64,000 bases of DNA from Chrysophaeum taylorii (lineage: Eukaryota > Sar > Pelagophyceae > Pelagomonadales > Pelagomonadaceae), in contig JAQMWT010000167.1 of assembly GCA_029834535.1 (NCBI GenBank), positions 1 to 64,000 on the forward strand. The letters run 5' to 3'. Shown in pieces: positions 30,827 through 40,160 of the stretch (the stretch's first letter is position 1; each line of letters starts with the position of its first letter). The notes under the pieces were generated by a model. The model was given only the letters and a program-made list of their open reading frames with translations, searched no databases and was not told where the DNA came from. Both the position numbers and the translations under genes were made by a program.

Positions 30827-31619
30827 TTACCAGCGAGCCTGCTTGGCGATGGCGGGCTCCTTCCACTTGAAGGGGGCGCCGGGCACGGGCCTAGAAAACG
30901 GCGAAATGTTGGGTTTGAAAGAAAAGCGCAAAGCAACGTACGGAATGCCCTTGGCTTTGCAGGCGGCGAGGATCTCGTCAACATCGTCCTCCCAAGCATA
31001 GTGAACCATGTGGTTCGGGCGGTGGAGGTCGAGCTCGGCCTCGAGGCTGCGGAGTGTGAGAAGGGGTGGCACAACGAGAGACGCACGCCTCGTGGGTGGC
31101 GGACATGGCGGAGCGTAGGCCGGTAGGGTCGTACGTCTTGACTGCGGGGTTGCCAAATTTTCCAGAGGATCCGCGGTCAGGCGCGTCGCCCTCGGCGATC
31201 TCGGCGAGGTCGCCCGGCGTCAGATGCTTCTTGGCCAAGACGACCGTTCGTTCGCGCGCCCTGCGTTGTCGTCGTTGTGGCGAACCTCTAGCGACGGCGT
31301 CGCACTCACGCCCGGCGCACGTCGCGCGAATAGTATTTAATGTCGAAGGTCATGTCGGGATTCTCGACGCGTGGCACGACGGGCGGCGGGCGGCTCGCGG
31401 GGGCGGGGTAACGGTAGCCCTGGATCCGCTCGACGCCCTCAACCTTCTGGTTGGCCGCGGGACCCGGTTCCATCGTGTGGGGCCGCAGCGGCTTAAATTG
31501 CAAGTTGTGGAGCTGCGACGGGTATCAATCAGAGGCGCTACCTCAAATTAGCTGCGCACCCATTTTTTGATCGGTTCAGGCAAGAACTTGGCAATGATGC
31601 CACGCCCGACGTACGACAT
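30827..31619 (-). CDS. Conserved-looking 218-residue protein of unknown function, four exons
   Basis: Exons 31619-31560, 31512-31310, 31260-31087 and 31046-30827 join in phase through introns of 47, 49 and 40 bp, with donors GTGCGC, GTGAGT and GTGCGT and all acceptors ending in GCAG. The protein starts MSYVGRGIIAKFLPEPIKKW. It continues with a Pro-rich segment (EGVERIQGYRYPAPASR), a tyrosine-rich patch (FDIKYYSRDVRRAARE), and an aromatic C-terminal block (VHYAWEDDVDEIL, then IPYVALRFSFKPNISPF and PFKWKEPAIAKQ). Strong residue conservation is suggested by the low-redundancy aromatic pattern, but I cannot name the family. A mitochondrial accessory protein is one possibility, not supported by a clear motif. 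Confidence 0.7.
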
Positions 31620-31678
31620 CGCGCCACACTTAGTACTAACCCTAACCACAGCAGTTCTGCTTTGCCGCCGGTCGGTCT

Positions 31679-31740
31679 CTCGCGCCAATCTAAGCTGCTT
31701 TTATCCAGCGCCCGCTCTGCCCTTTAACCTTTGAGTTTAT
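31679..31740 (-). repeat. Dispersed repeat, CAATCTAAGCTGC...TAACCTTTGAGTTTA (copy 2)
   Basis: Reverse-complement counterpart of 10229-10280. Both have TAAACTCAAAGGTT at one end and AAAGCAGCTTAGATTGGCG at the other, with a divergent 15-20 base middle. It lies just upstream of the four-exon gene starting at 31619. Confidence 0.7.
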
Positions 31741-31943
31741 TACTCCTATAATTTAGGGACGCCAAGACGCTTGAGCGCTTACAGAAACGCCAACGCCCCC
31801 CGGGCGCCGGGTCCCTGGCGGCGCCCAGACGGCTAGGCTCGCGCTTGGCCGTCCCCTACAGTCGTCGGCTTGCGTCTGTAACGTCCTTCCTTCTTTAAAC
31901 TTGTACTCGCCCCAGCTTGCCATTCCGCTCGAGGCTCGGACCC

Positions 31944-32003
31944 CCGCCAATCTAAGCTTCTTTTTTCATTGTGATTATTAATTAACCTTTGAGATTACTC
32001 CAC
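31944..32003 (-). repeat. Dispersed repeat, CGCCAATCTAAGC...TTAACCTTTGAG (copy 3)
   Basis: Same orientation as the copy at 31679-31740, about 265 bp apart: CGCCAATCTAAGCTTCTTTT, then ATTAACCTTTGAGATTACTC. The two copies bracket 31741-31943, which is GC-rich and has no coding features, and sit between the divergent genes starting at 31619 and 32068. Confidence 0.65.
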
Positions 32004-32067
32004 AAATCTTTCATAAATAAACCCTTACACACAGTTTTTGGTGTCCCAAAAAAGAAGCCGCAGCATA

Positions 32068-32566
32068 ATGGGCATTCCCGACGACAACAAGCCGATATTC
32101 ACGTCGCACATCGTCCTCCTGGTCCTCTCGACGCTGACGTGGATCATGTGCGCGGTTTTGCTCGAAGAAAAGTTCCCCAATCACATCCATGCCTGGATCG
32201 TACGTCATTGGGGGGCTATCGCCGACGTGAGTCGTAGGTCTTCCAACTGTGTCTGGGCTGCGCCGAGACGGCCTACGCGCTCTGGGTAGGTCGCCGTCCT
32301 GGCGTCATAATTGTCCCTCGCAGGCGGCGATCTGGGACACTCGTGACACGACGTTCTTCGAAAGAAAATCCGAAACGTTTTTGCTCGTCGATTTGATATT
32401 CATCGTCATGAACGTCGCCACCAGCGTCACCGGCGCCGTCTACTGGCGGAATGGCGACGCCGAACGACAAATGACCTTCGACACCGCAGTCATTTTCGCC
32501 TGGCTCACTTTGGTCGTCCTCATCCTCATCTTCTTCCAGGACCGCGTCAAGATGCAGTCGGCTTAG
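32068..32566 (+). CDS. Small multi-pass membrane protein of unknown function, two exons
   Basis: Exon 1 is 32068-32226 and exon 2 is 32324-32566, joined in phase across a 97-bp intron (GTGAGT donor, CTCGCAG acceptor), giving 133 residues. Three hydrophobic segments are visible: HIVLLVLSTLTWIMCAVLL (residues 13-31), LLVDLIFIVMNVATSVTGAV (about 75-94) and VIFAWLTLVVLILIFF (about 109-124). Charged loops (LEEKFPNHIHAW; DTRDTTFFERKSE) separate them. There is no signal peptide cleavage site and no recognised family. The short C-terminal tail QDRVKMQSA has no retention motif. Confidence 0.72.
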
Positions 32567-33173
32567 CGATTCCGGAGGGCTAAGCGGCGGCGCCTACGAC
32601 GACCGTGTTGCTCGCTGCTGCTGGGGGTCACTGTGTTTTAGGAGGGTGCTCCTTTCGGTGCGCTTTTGGGTTTTATAGAATATATCTCCACGATGGCGAG
32701 GGCATCCGTCCTCCCGGCGTAGGTTGGCACCTGTTCGTTCGCCTCCCGGGCGGGCCGGTTGGTAGCCGGAACGCTCGCAGTGGGACGGGGTATGGCCGGG
32801 GGCTCAGACGGGAAAGTTAGCGACGTGTTGGTCGTCGGTCACATCGCGTTCTCCGCGTCGCGTGGCGACAAGCCTGATGATCACTCGCCGCCGCTCGCCT
32901 TTCGTCGCCCCTTGTCTACACACCCGGCGACTCTAATCTCAGCGCCACGGCGCTGGGATTAATAATAATTACCCTACGCCCCAAGCGCCGGGCTGGGAAA
33001 TAGGTATTAGTTGGATTAGCCCCACGGTAATGTAGTTTGCCGACTGCTTGGAATTTGAAGGAGAGGCAGCCAGGGTCGTCGCGGGTTTATGTGCAGGGGG
33101 TACCACTGTGCAGAAAATATGTACAAAACGATTCGGGCTGCGCCATTGTGGAGAGGATTCTGGGCGCGTCGTC
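32567..33173. other. Intergenic region without recognisable gene
   Basis: Between a plus-strand and a minus-strand gene 3' end, so mainly 3' UTR and spacer. TTATAGAATATATCTCC (32673-32689) could belong to a 3' processing region. ORFs here lack domains. Confidence 0.45.
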
Positions 33174-34142
33174 TCACGTATTGAACTGAACACCGTCACC
33201 AGCCGCCGAGCCGCCCTTGGCGCCGAGAAAGGGTTGCGCATAAACGGGGCCAGTGTACCAGGGGTGCTCGATGGCATTCTTTCCGTAGTAGCCCATGAGG
33301 TGTTTGAGATCCTCGGGGAGTGCGCCGATGACGTCGGGAGGCATGGCGTTATGGAAATTGTGTTCCGAGCGCAAGAAGCCGAGGTTATAGATGAACAAAC
33401 AGCCCTCGCGCGTGGTGTTGTCGACGTCGCCCGGCATGTGCGAGCCCGCCCCGTGGATCGTGCCGCCAGCCCAGAGCAAGACATCGCCCTTGCGCATCTC
33501 GGCGACGGCGAGCTCGTCGGCGGAAAAATCGGTCGGTTCGCGCGCGCGGCAGCTCAAGTGCGATCTCAAGGCTATCCTCGTGGCGCCGTTCGCCGCCGTG
33601 AAGTCCTTGATGGCCCACATCGCCGAGAGCGAGAGATGCGCGTCGCAGGCCGCGAGCTCCTTTGCTGCCCACATCGAGTCGTCTCGATGGAGATCCTGGG
33701 GTGGCGCGGGTTCGCCGTTGGGAGGGTGCACCGAAATGACCGAGCACGTCCCGAGGATGATGCGCTTGCAGAAGGGTTCCAGGAGATCCCTCGCGGTGCC
33801 GACGACGAGCTCGTCCACGGCGAGTCGCTGCGCGACCGTTGACTCGGCCAACGGCTTTCCGGCATTCCGGGTCGTATCGGCGCCGGCGAACGACCCCTTC
33901 GCGCCGAAGAATGTTCCGTTTCGCTCCCTGAGATCCACGCTCAACGCGTCCATTGCGGCCTCGTCCGCCGCCCCCTCGACCACGACGGCGCCGAATTCGC
34001 GTACGATACTTGCAACCAACTCGGGTCTTGTCGCTGATGCGACGACTCGAGGGATCGGTTCAGCGCAGTTGCTGCCCCGGACTCCATCGCACAGTTTAAT
34101 GAATGTCGCCACAAAGAAAAAAGCGCCTTGCACCATCATCAT
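33174..34142 (-). CDS. Phytanoyl-CoA dioxygenase (PhyH) family Fe(II)/2-oxoglutarate oxygenase, secretory
   Basis: A single exon of 322 residues; ATG at 34140-34142, with two more in-frame Met codons directly after. Residues 1-24 (MMMVQGAFFFVATFIKLCDG) form a signal peptide or anchor. The iron ligands are visible: HxD at His152/Asp154 (QDLHRDDSMW) and the distal His230 (GDVLLWAGGTIHGAGSH). A basic residue near 245 (NTTREGCLFIYNLGF) may bind 2-oxoglutarate. This layout fits the PhyH superfamily, which hydroxylates diverse small molecules and lipids, so the substrate cannot be told. The C-terminal segment PEDLKHLMGYYGKN is commonly seen in eukaryotic microbial members. Confidence 0.85.
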   Translation of the reverse strand: MMMVQGAFFFVATFIKLCDGVRGSNCAEPIPRVVASATRPELVASIVREFGAVVVEGAADEAAMDALSVDLRERNGTFFGAKGSFAGADTTRNAGKPLAESTVAQRLAVDELVVGTARDLLEPFCKRIILGTCSVISVHPPNGEPAPPQDLHRDDSMWAAKELAACDAHLSLSAMWAIKDFTAANGATRIALRSHLSCRAREPTDFSADELAVAEMRKGDVLLWAGGTIHGAGSHMPGDVDNTTREGCLFIYNLGFLRSEHNFHNAMPPDVIGALPEDLKHLMGYYGKNAIEHPWYTGPVYAQPFLGAKGGSAAGDGVQFNT

Positions 34143-34420
34143 CCCTTTCCGACGAACACATATAGGGTAAGTGTTGACGTAAGTGTTTTGACGTTTTTTG
34201 ACCTTGAGGTGGTGCCCAAGCGCGCGCGCGCGCGCGCATCCAGGAGGAGGGATAATCGCGACGGCGCATAATTGTCATGATTTCGCGAGCAGCGGCAGAT
34301 GGGCGTTGGCCTCGGCGATTTCGCCAGATGACGCTGCTGCTGCTGCTGCTGCTTTGACCGAAACGTACGATGGACTCCGGTACCCTAAGATCGCCTGCGG
34401 ACGCACGCGGGTCACCTACA
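34143..34420. repeat. Short intergenic region with (GC)n and (CTG)n tracts
   Basis: CGCGCGCGCGCGCGCGC at about 34220-34237 and GCTGCTGCTGCTGCTGCT at about 34333-34354 lie between the 3' end of the DHHC gene and the 5' end of the PhyH gene. The GC alternation could adopt Z-DNA. Confidence 0.7.
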
Positions 34421-35342
34421 TTATTGCGCGCCGGATGTCTGTCTCACGTCGGGAGGGTCGCCGAAGTCGGGGTCGATAGGCACCCACCACAGCATCACCG
34501 TGCCGTTTCCGAAGACCGCCGAGAGAGGCAGCGGGTTTCCGCCTGTCGTCCGTCGCGCGACCGCGAACGATCACGACGTACCAGCGATGGTTTTGCCCTT
34601 GGCGAGCTTGAGCCGATCGATCGTTCCAACACCGGTGACCTGTCCCAGCGGTGAGTATCCTAGAACGCTGCGACACTCACGACTGAAGTGATCTGTCGTC
34701 GCGTCATGTTGCCCGTGAACGCGAGCGTAAGCATGCCGTCGACCGCCTGGGCGGGCACAAAGTGTGACGTCGTGAACGACACGCACACGATACCAATAAG
34801 ACCGCGAAAACGCGCTGGGGCCATGGATATGATTGGAAGCCGTGGCTTTCGAAGCAGTAGTATCCGCAAAGCGCGATCGCGAAAAGGGCTTGCGCGACGC
34901 AATAGACGAGGAACAAGATCATGTGCTTTTGGTTTTTCGCGCCGACGCAGTTGTTTGTGTAGGGACAGTGGTGATCCATGCGCACGACGCAACGGCGGCA
35001 CTTGGAGCAGTGGTAGGCGCTCCTGGGTTTGTACGCGTTGCACTTGGCACAATACCCCAAATCCGACGTCCCCTCCCCACCGAGCGGCTGCGCGTCGGCC
35101 GGGACGCTCCCCGGATCTGTCAGCATCGTTTTGAGATGGGCCCATATGGCGAGCGCCGAGGCCGCAAGAAACACGTACGCGAAGACCCCATACCAGACGC
35201 GCCACACGAGGCAGAACAAAATGACGACAACATCAGCATAGAGGGTCAACACGTAGGCCCCGACGACATTCAGGGCCGAGAGACAATCGGGCCGCGTGTT
35301 GCACCAGCACTCGGTGCCTTGGTGCGTCCCGCAGGAGCCCAT
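34421..35342 (-). CDS. DHHC-type protein S-palmitoyltransferase, four exons
   Basis: Exons 35342-34794, 34746-34681, 34639-34582 and 34542-34421 join in phase across introns of 47, 41 and 39 bp, giving 264 residues. Two N-terminal membrane helices (residues ~25-45 and 52-70) are followed by the zinc-binding cysteine-rich domain: YCAKCNAYKPRSAYHCSKC, then CVVRMDHHCPYTNNCVG with the catalytic DHHC. Two more helices follow, encoded by the end of exon 1 and exon 2. Exon 4 supplies the family's C-terminal NPxxxxxxxFG pattern (GNPLPLSAVFGNGTV). The TTxE motif is weak (GVGTIDRLK). The enzyme acylates cysteines of membrane proteins. It is divergent from the Cys-rich secreted gene at 35499. Confidence 0.88.
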
Positions 35343-35498
35343 CGCGAATCAGCTGGTCATCATCATCATCGTCACTCAAAACACGAAAGCTATTTTTTTC
35401 CTCCTCTTGAAGAGTTGGGACCCACGATAACCACGTCATCATCTACTACACAGAGTCTCGGTGAATTCCTTGACCGTCGTCGTCGTTGAATTATAACG
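35343..35498. promoter_or_regulatory. Shared divergent promoter region of DHHC and Cys-rich genes
   Basis: 156 bp between opposed ATG codons. It is AT-richer than its surroundings, with CTATTTTTTTCC and GAATTATAACG near the plus-strand start, and contains a CATCATCATCATCG run. Confidence 0.4.
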
Positions 35499-36137
35499 AT
35501 GAGTTGTAGCTTGGTTGTTCGGAGATTGACTGCGCTCAGCGCCATCTTCGTCGTCGTCGTTGGTCAACAAGGCCTGCACTCAGACAAGAATTCGACGAAA
35601 ACAAGCGAAAACGCGACATCATCGCTCGTGGAGATGCTATCGTCGCCATGGATCCACCTTCGCGCGCTCTTCAGCGATGAGGGCTCGGACTGCCTTCGCA
35701 GCGGTGGCGGGAAGGTCCCCTATTTCAACTCGTGCGTCGGGTGCTCGATTGGCTCGGCCCAGCAGTGCGTCCTCGACATGAGACGAAACGTAAGCTTCAA
35801 CGTTCCTCCGGACTGCACGCTCGGAAAACTAGGGGCGTCAGTTGGCAATCCGGGAAAAAACGACGACCAGACCTGCTGCGCGGTCGAAGGCAAAAGGGAG
35901 ACCTACGCGTATCCCGATGCCTTCAGGTGCTTGAAAAACATCAAGTGTGTCGACTCACACATTTACGCCAGTCTCAAGAAGGAGTGCGACACGCTGTGCC
36001 CAACCTGGAAGAGCATTTGGGAGGACGCCTGCGATCCGAGCTCGTTCGACGGTGCTATGAGCTTGCGGCCCACCTCGTTCCCCCTCATCGCCGCCCTTTC
36101 GCTCCTCCTTGCTCTCGGTCACCATCACCTTTCCTAA
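35499..36137 (+). CDS. Secreted cysteine-rich protein with probable GPI-anchor tail
   Basis: A single exon of 212 residues starting at ATG 35499. The N-terminal segment (residues 4-22, SLVVRRLTALSAIFVVVVG) is a signal peptide. The mature part has at least twelve Cys residues in clusters (FNSCVGCSIGSAQQCVLDM; DDQTCCAVEG; FRCLKNIKCVDSH; KKECDTLCPTW) and Asn-x-Ser/Thr sites near the start. The C-terminus ends in a hydrophobic stretch (FPLIAALSLLLALG) after a small-residue region, as in GPI-anchor signals. I do not recognise the domain; an extracellular, disulfide-stabilised surface protein is the inference. Confidence 0.75.
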   Translation: MSCSLVVRRLTALSAIFVVVVGQQGLHSDKNSTKTSENATSSLVEMLSSPWIHLRALFSDEGSDCLRSGGGKVPYFNSCVGCSIGSAQQCVLDMRRNVSFNVPPDCTLGKLGASVGNPGKNDDQTCCAVEGKRETYAYPDAFRCLKNIKCVDSHIYASLKKECDTLCPTWKSIWEDACDPSSFDGAMSLRPTSFPLIAALSLLLALGHHHLS

Positions 36138-36364
36138 GAAAGTAAAAGCGACGACGGCCCAGAAAAAACAACGGTTTAATCACCACCACCTCCTCCTCGT
36201 CGTCGTTGCCAAGGCCCGGGCGGTCGGTCGGTCAAGTGCGTTGGATGGTAGATGATTCTGGCAGCGAAATCTTCCACGCGAGTGCCCCCTGTTGGTCGGC
36301 CAACGGCCCTTCAACAAAAACAGTTGTTTTGCTGCGAAGGCGAAGGTCCGATCGATTAGGTTGG

Positions 36365-36831
36365 ATGGACGTGGCTGCGCGCTTCGTGAAGAAGGTGTTG
36401 CTGCTGCTGGGGTCGCGCGACCTTTCGGAGCAGAGCGCCAAGCAGGAGTACGTGACCAAGTGTGGCCACCTCTGGCGTGTCGACTCGAACGGGAAGTGGG
36501 TCAAGCGATGGTTCGAGCTGCGTAAGTTTCGAGCGCTCCCTCCCTGTGGTGACCTGTCCCGCAGGAAAGGACGTCCTCGCGTCGTACAAAGCCGAGGATC
36601 GGACCAAGTTGAAGAATGTGCGTCGTCGTCGTCGTGCACGAGGCGTAGCCATCCCCCCCGCAGGCGATCAAAGTCTCCAAGATTACGCGCATCGAGCTCT
36701 CGACTGACGCCGAGCGGCCGACGCACTTCGTTATGACGTGCGGGACCTCGAGCTACCCGTTTCGCGGCGAGACTCCCGAAGACGCCGCCTCTTGGGTCGA
36801 CACAATTGGAAAACGTCTGCACGTTCGCTGA
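36365..36831 (+). CDS. Small PH-domain protein, three exons
   Basis: Exons 36365-36521, 36565-36617 and 36664-36831 join in phase across introns of 43 and 46 bp (donors GTAAGT and GTGCGT, acceptors CCGCAG). The product (about 125 residues) is essentially one pleckstrin-homology domain. Strand 1-2 reads CGHLWRVDSNGKWVKRWFEL; the middle strands read LASYKAEDRTKLK, then IKVSKITRIELST and THFVMTC. The C-terminal helix reads TPEDAASWVDTIGKRL with the conserved Trp. The frame is also open upstream to about 36206, so the start could be earlier. Phosphoinositide binding is possible but not shown. Confidence 0.82.
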
Positions 36832-36903
36832 GGTGTTGTTGTCGCGACAGCCGCGCGAACGTCTGCACGTTCGCTGAGGTGTTGTTGTCGCGACAGCCGC
36901 GCG
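36812..36903 (+). repeat. Perfect 46-bp tandem duplication over the stop codon of the PH gene
   Basis: Bases 36812-36857 (starting AACGTCTGCACGTTCGCTGA) are repeated exactly at 36858-36903. Copy 1 contains the last five codons and TGA of the PH-domain gene, so the duplicate lies in the 3' UTR and leaves the protein unchanged. Confidence 0.92.
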
Positions 36904-37155
36904 GAGGCGGCGGCCTCTCAGTTTTGTTCACACTGTCCCGAGCTCCGTGTACGTAGTACGACGTCGAACGCCGAGACCCACCCTCCAGCTTCCTCTCCTG
37001 ACCTAACTCCTCCCTTTTTTTTGCAACGGCTCAAAAGGGGAATCTCACCTCGTGCAGTTTTTGTCAACTCGCATAATAACACAGTAAAGCGGGTGTAGAG
37101 GAGACCCCAGCTCGATGCAGGATATGGGACGTCCCTGTCGCGAAAAGGTCAGATC

Positions 37156-37629
37156 TCACGCAGAATCAGCGGGGGAGTGGCCGAGGGCTCGTTCGAGTTC
37201 GGCGTCGACCTGGGCGGCGATGGCCGCCCGGAGCGCGTCTGCCCCCTCCGAGCGAGACGAATCGAGTCGTTCCGTCCCGGATTGTCGCATTTGTCGCATC
37301 TCTTCGATCGAACGGCGAGCCTCGCGCGCCAAAAATTCACCGCGAGCGGAGATCGACCTCAGGCTGTGCGCAAAGTCTTCGAAAATGGGTTCCTCGCGCC
37401 GCACGACAATCTTCGGTAGCTGCGGTCGAGGCTTCGCCTCCGTTGGCTTTGTCGTCGTCGCGATCGCCTTGGGCTCTTTCTTCGCCCCGCCCTCCTCCTT
37501 CCGCAACGACGACCGGTAATTGACGTAGTCCTGGTGTTTGTTCTGGATGTCGTTTAGGAATCCCATCGTTTCCTCGTCCTCCTCTTCCTCACCCATTCCC
37601 TCCCATTTCTTGTAGTTGATCGCCGCCAT
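37156..37629 (-). CDS. Small charged helical protein of unknown function
   Basis: The frame has its first ATG at 37627-37629, giving about 157 residues. The N-terminus AAINYKKWEGMGEEEEDEE resembles the YxKWxxxxxxDDE opening found in Cdc37 and p23-type cochaperones, but no cochaperone domain follows. After a Lys/Pro-rich linker, residues ~85-155 are predicted helical (FAHSLRSISARGEFLAREA, then RRSIEEMRQMRQSG), perhaps a coiled coil. No signal or membrane segments. Function unknown; the opening motif is too short to assign. Confidence 0.6.
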   Translation of the reverse strand: MAAINYKKWEGMGEEEEDEETMGFLNDIQNKHQDYVNYRSSLRKEEGGAKKEPKAIATTTKPTEAKPRPQLPKIVVRREEPIFEDFAHSLRSISARGEFLAREARRSIEEMRQMRQSGTERLDSSRSEGADALRAAIAAQVDAELERALGHSPADSA

Positions 37630-38084
37630 TGGTGCGGCACACACACTTGCTGAGCGCCCGACGCGGACCTGGCGTTGTGCTCGCGCGTATAATAATTATG
37701 GGTTTGGAGGTTGGCCCGTAACTAGAGGTCGTGTGACACCAACATACCACCACGAACGAGGCGCGGTAACTTCCCTCCGCCCCGCCCGAAAATGGCTGCG
37801 ACGCCGTGATAATAATAATATTAATAATCCGCGCGTCGCGAAGAGTCTGCTGCGTGGACTTCTCTCGAGACGAACGATCCGACGACGGATGCAGGGCATG
37901 CAGAACCCGGCGACGACAGGAATCGCGTCGTTTCGCACCATGCAGACCAACTTGGAAGGAGGTCCTTCTCGCAGCAAAGCCACTATGACTTCAGCTCATC
38001 CAAGTCACGCAGCACAGCCTCGGGCGAAAAGATGTCGTCATCGTCAGAGGAGACCTACACCGTCGCCGCGTTCGTCTTCCGAGC
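37630..38084. other. Intergenic region without recognisable gene
   Basis: It contains two AT-rich runs, TATAATAATTATGGG (37688-37702) and GATAATAATAATATTAATAAT (37808-37828). These could be promoter or UTR sequences of the minus-strand gene ending at 37156. No coding features. Confidence 0.45.
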
Positions 38085-38740
38085 TTACGAATCACGTCTT
38101 ACCGCGATGAACGCAGTGAGCGCCGCGATCCCGACAAAAAAACTGTAGACCGCGGGAATGAACAGGACATGAATAAACAACCCGGCGACTTACATTCCCT
38201 GCGGCGAGAGTGAGCCGACGACAAGTAAAAATAACGAACCGCGATCACCGACGGCACGATGACGTCGCTGAACGACTTGGCTGTCAGGAACTTAGTCACG
38301 ACTCCCTCGCCCTGGATGAGCTCTTGCAGCGTAATCCAGACAAATGCCTGCGTATCGATGAGAGGCGGCCACTTGAGAACCGCACGATCATGGCGACCTG
38401 CGCGGATAGTCGAGCGACGATGAAAGACGCTGCAAAGAGGACTCACCCGGCCGTTCCAGACTTCCGCGTTCACAGCGAACCCCCAGGGGCCGCGACCGAC
38501 GTTCAAATTCCACCGAAATTTGCCTGAGTCCGACGGTCATGACGTCGAGAAATGCAGCTTACGCCTTCCTGTGACCGGATCGAAATCGTCGTAAACCATC
38601 GTCGGCGCAGGAGCGCTCACACAGCTCGGACGCCCATGTCGACGAGCAGGCTGCAAGCTAGCTGGGGCGGTCACGAAGGCCGCCACTTCGCCGGCCAAGA
38701 GGGCAACCACCGTGAACCTCAAGCACGTCATCGAGACCAT
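38085..38740 (-). CDS. Plastid-targeted light-harvesting-like (HLIP/LIL-type) protein, six exons
   Basis: Exons 38740-38563, 38523-38447, 38397-38386, 38347-38249, 38198-38194 and 38142-38085 join in phase; introns are 38-51 bp. The N-terminus is a signal peptide (LRFTVVALLAGEVAA) cut before Phe (A-FVTAPAS), followed by a Ser/Pro/Arg transit peptide. This is the bipartite signal of complex red plastids. The mature part has FDPVTGRRKFRWNLNVG, then the chlorophyll-binding helix ...GFAVNAEVWNGRVAMIAFVW with the ExxNGRxAMxxF motif. A second hydrophobic segment follows (SGIFFVGIAALTAFIAV). Such proteins bind chlorophyll or carotenoid and protect or assemble photosystems. Exon 3 has 12 nt and exon 5 only 5 nt; both are required to keep the frame. 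Confidence 0.83.
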
Positions 38741-39047
38741 CGCGACCAAGTCACACGTTCAACCTTGTTTACTCCTCTGGGGGGCAGTAGGGGGGGGGGT
38801 GGGAGACGCCAACTCGGCGCAGCGCGTGTGTGCTCGAAGGCGAGAACCTGATGACGGCGCTAATATCGGCGCCGCGAGATCGAAGGTACAATATGCGCAG
38901 TCTCTGAGCACAACAACTTGGCGCAGAGTAGTGAATGAATGAATGACTGAATGAATAAATGTCCGCACGCATGATGGTGATCCTGGATGTGGTCCGACGG
39001 CTTAATCACGTAGACGGCGTTGTTTTTCTCGTGAAAAACAGAAACAC

Positions 39048-39869
39048 TACTTCGGTCCAATGACTGGTACGGTCGTGTTCCCGACGGCGTCGATGGCCGC
39101 GTTGCCAAAGCCCACGGTCACGATCTGGCCAATCTCGTTCCGGCAGAACGGGCAATGACCACTGGTAACATAGACGTCGATCGAGCAGTTATAGCACACG
39201 CCGCCGTGCCCGCAGCTGAGGATGACAGCATTCTTGGCTTTTTCGAAGCAAATAGTGCAGACATCCTACAGGTAGGGTCGCGAAGCGAGAAGCGACGACG
39301 GTCGCACCGTGGGATCGAGCACGGCGCTTGGTTGCGCGGCCTCGGGATCTAGTACCTCCTGGGAGCTCACGGCCTTGATCGGACTCGTCGTCGGCGACGT
39401 TGTCGTCACCGCCGCCGGCGGCGGCGTCTCAGTGTTTTCCTGGGGGGTTGTCTTGACGGAATCTTCTAGCTGTCCTATAAAAATAAATAAATAAATACAT
39501 TGCGCGGCTGTGAAACGAAAAAAAAAGGCTGTAGGTCGGGTGAGTCTCACCGTAGCTAAAAAGCGCGTTTAAGCCAGCTTGCAGCTTCGCCTCGGTACTG
39601 GCCAACATGGCGGTGTAGCTGTCGTCGGCGTTCGAATCGGTAGGCGACTCGGTCGAAAACGGCTCGTAGTGATTGTCACCCTTGATGACAAGCTTTGAGG
39701 GTTTCACCATGTTGACCATTCTGTTGTGCGCGTCGACGCGTTTTCTGCTGAGGTCCACCGGTTCGTCGTTCGCGCCGTCGTCGTAATTGTCGCGCAGTTC
39801 AAGGGCGAGCATGGTGAGACGCGTGAACCCAATGCCAACGAGGGCCACGACGATGAGCGAGATCATCAT
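39048..39869 (-). CDS. Membrane-anchored RING-finger protein (probable E3 ubiquitin ligase), three exons
   Basis: Exons 39869-39551, 39474-39308 and 39265-39048 join in phase (introns 76 and 42 bp; donors GTGAGA and GTGCGA). The protein starts with a membrane helix (MISLIVVALVGIGFTRLTML). Next is an acidic linker, then a Thr/Pro-rich linker from exon 2 (TETPPPAAVTTTSPTTSPI). The C-terminal RING has a full C3HC4 set: CTIC, CGHGGVCYNC and CPFC. The first intron contains AAATAAATAAATA. Family members ubiquitinate membrane or cytosolic substrates; the substrate is unknown. The tail GFGNAAIDAVGN after the RING is unusual. Confidence 0.83.
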
Positions 39870-40160
39870 CTTTGCGGCGAAACAACTGCCACGGTCCCTC
39901 CCAGTGTGCGCTGGTTCGACCAGCGCCGAGACGGAGTGTCGTCGCCCGACTTGCCTGTTTCGATCTGTTGCTCCGTTCTTGCGTGTCGTGCAATGTCCTA
40001 CGTCCTACTATTTGTTACTACTGCGGGGGTTTGAATTTATAATTACAGTGATGTTGGAGCTCGTAGTGATGCAGGGTAATTATCTAATGACTAAAAAATT
40101 ATTGCGTCAAAAAAAAATCGCGGAAAAAACTAATTTTAATCCACACGCAGCAGCACGGCG
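39870..40160. other. Short intergenic region, AT-rich
   Basis: Holds the 5' region of the RING gene and the 3' end of the ankyrin-2OG gene. AT-rich stretch AATTATCTAATGACTAAAAAA at 40077-40097. No gene seen. Confidence 0.45.

Noticed and set aside
33048-33842. Plus-strand ORF of 264 residues
   Set aside because: Antisense to the PhyH dioxygenase gene, which has complete metal-binding motifs.
38524-38543. 20-bp intron between ACGTCATGACC and CTCAG in the LHC-like gene
   Set aside because: Too short; a GTAAGC donor at 38562 gives a 39-bp intron with correct phase and a better protein.
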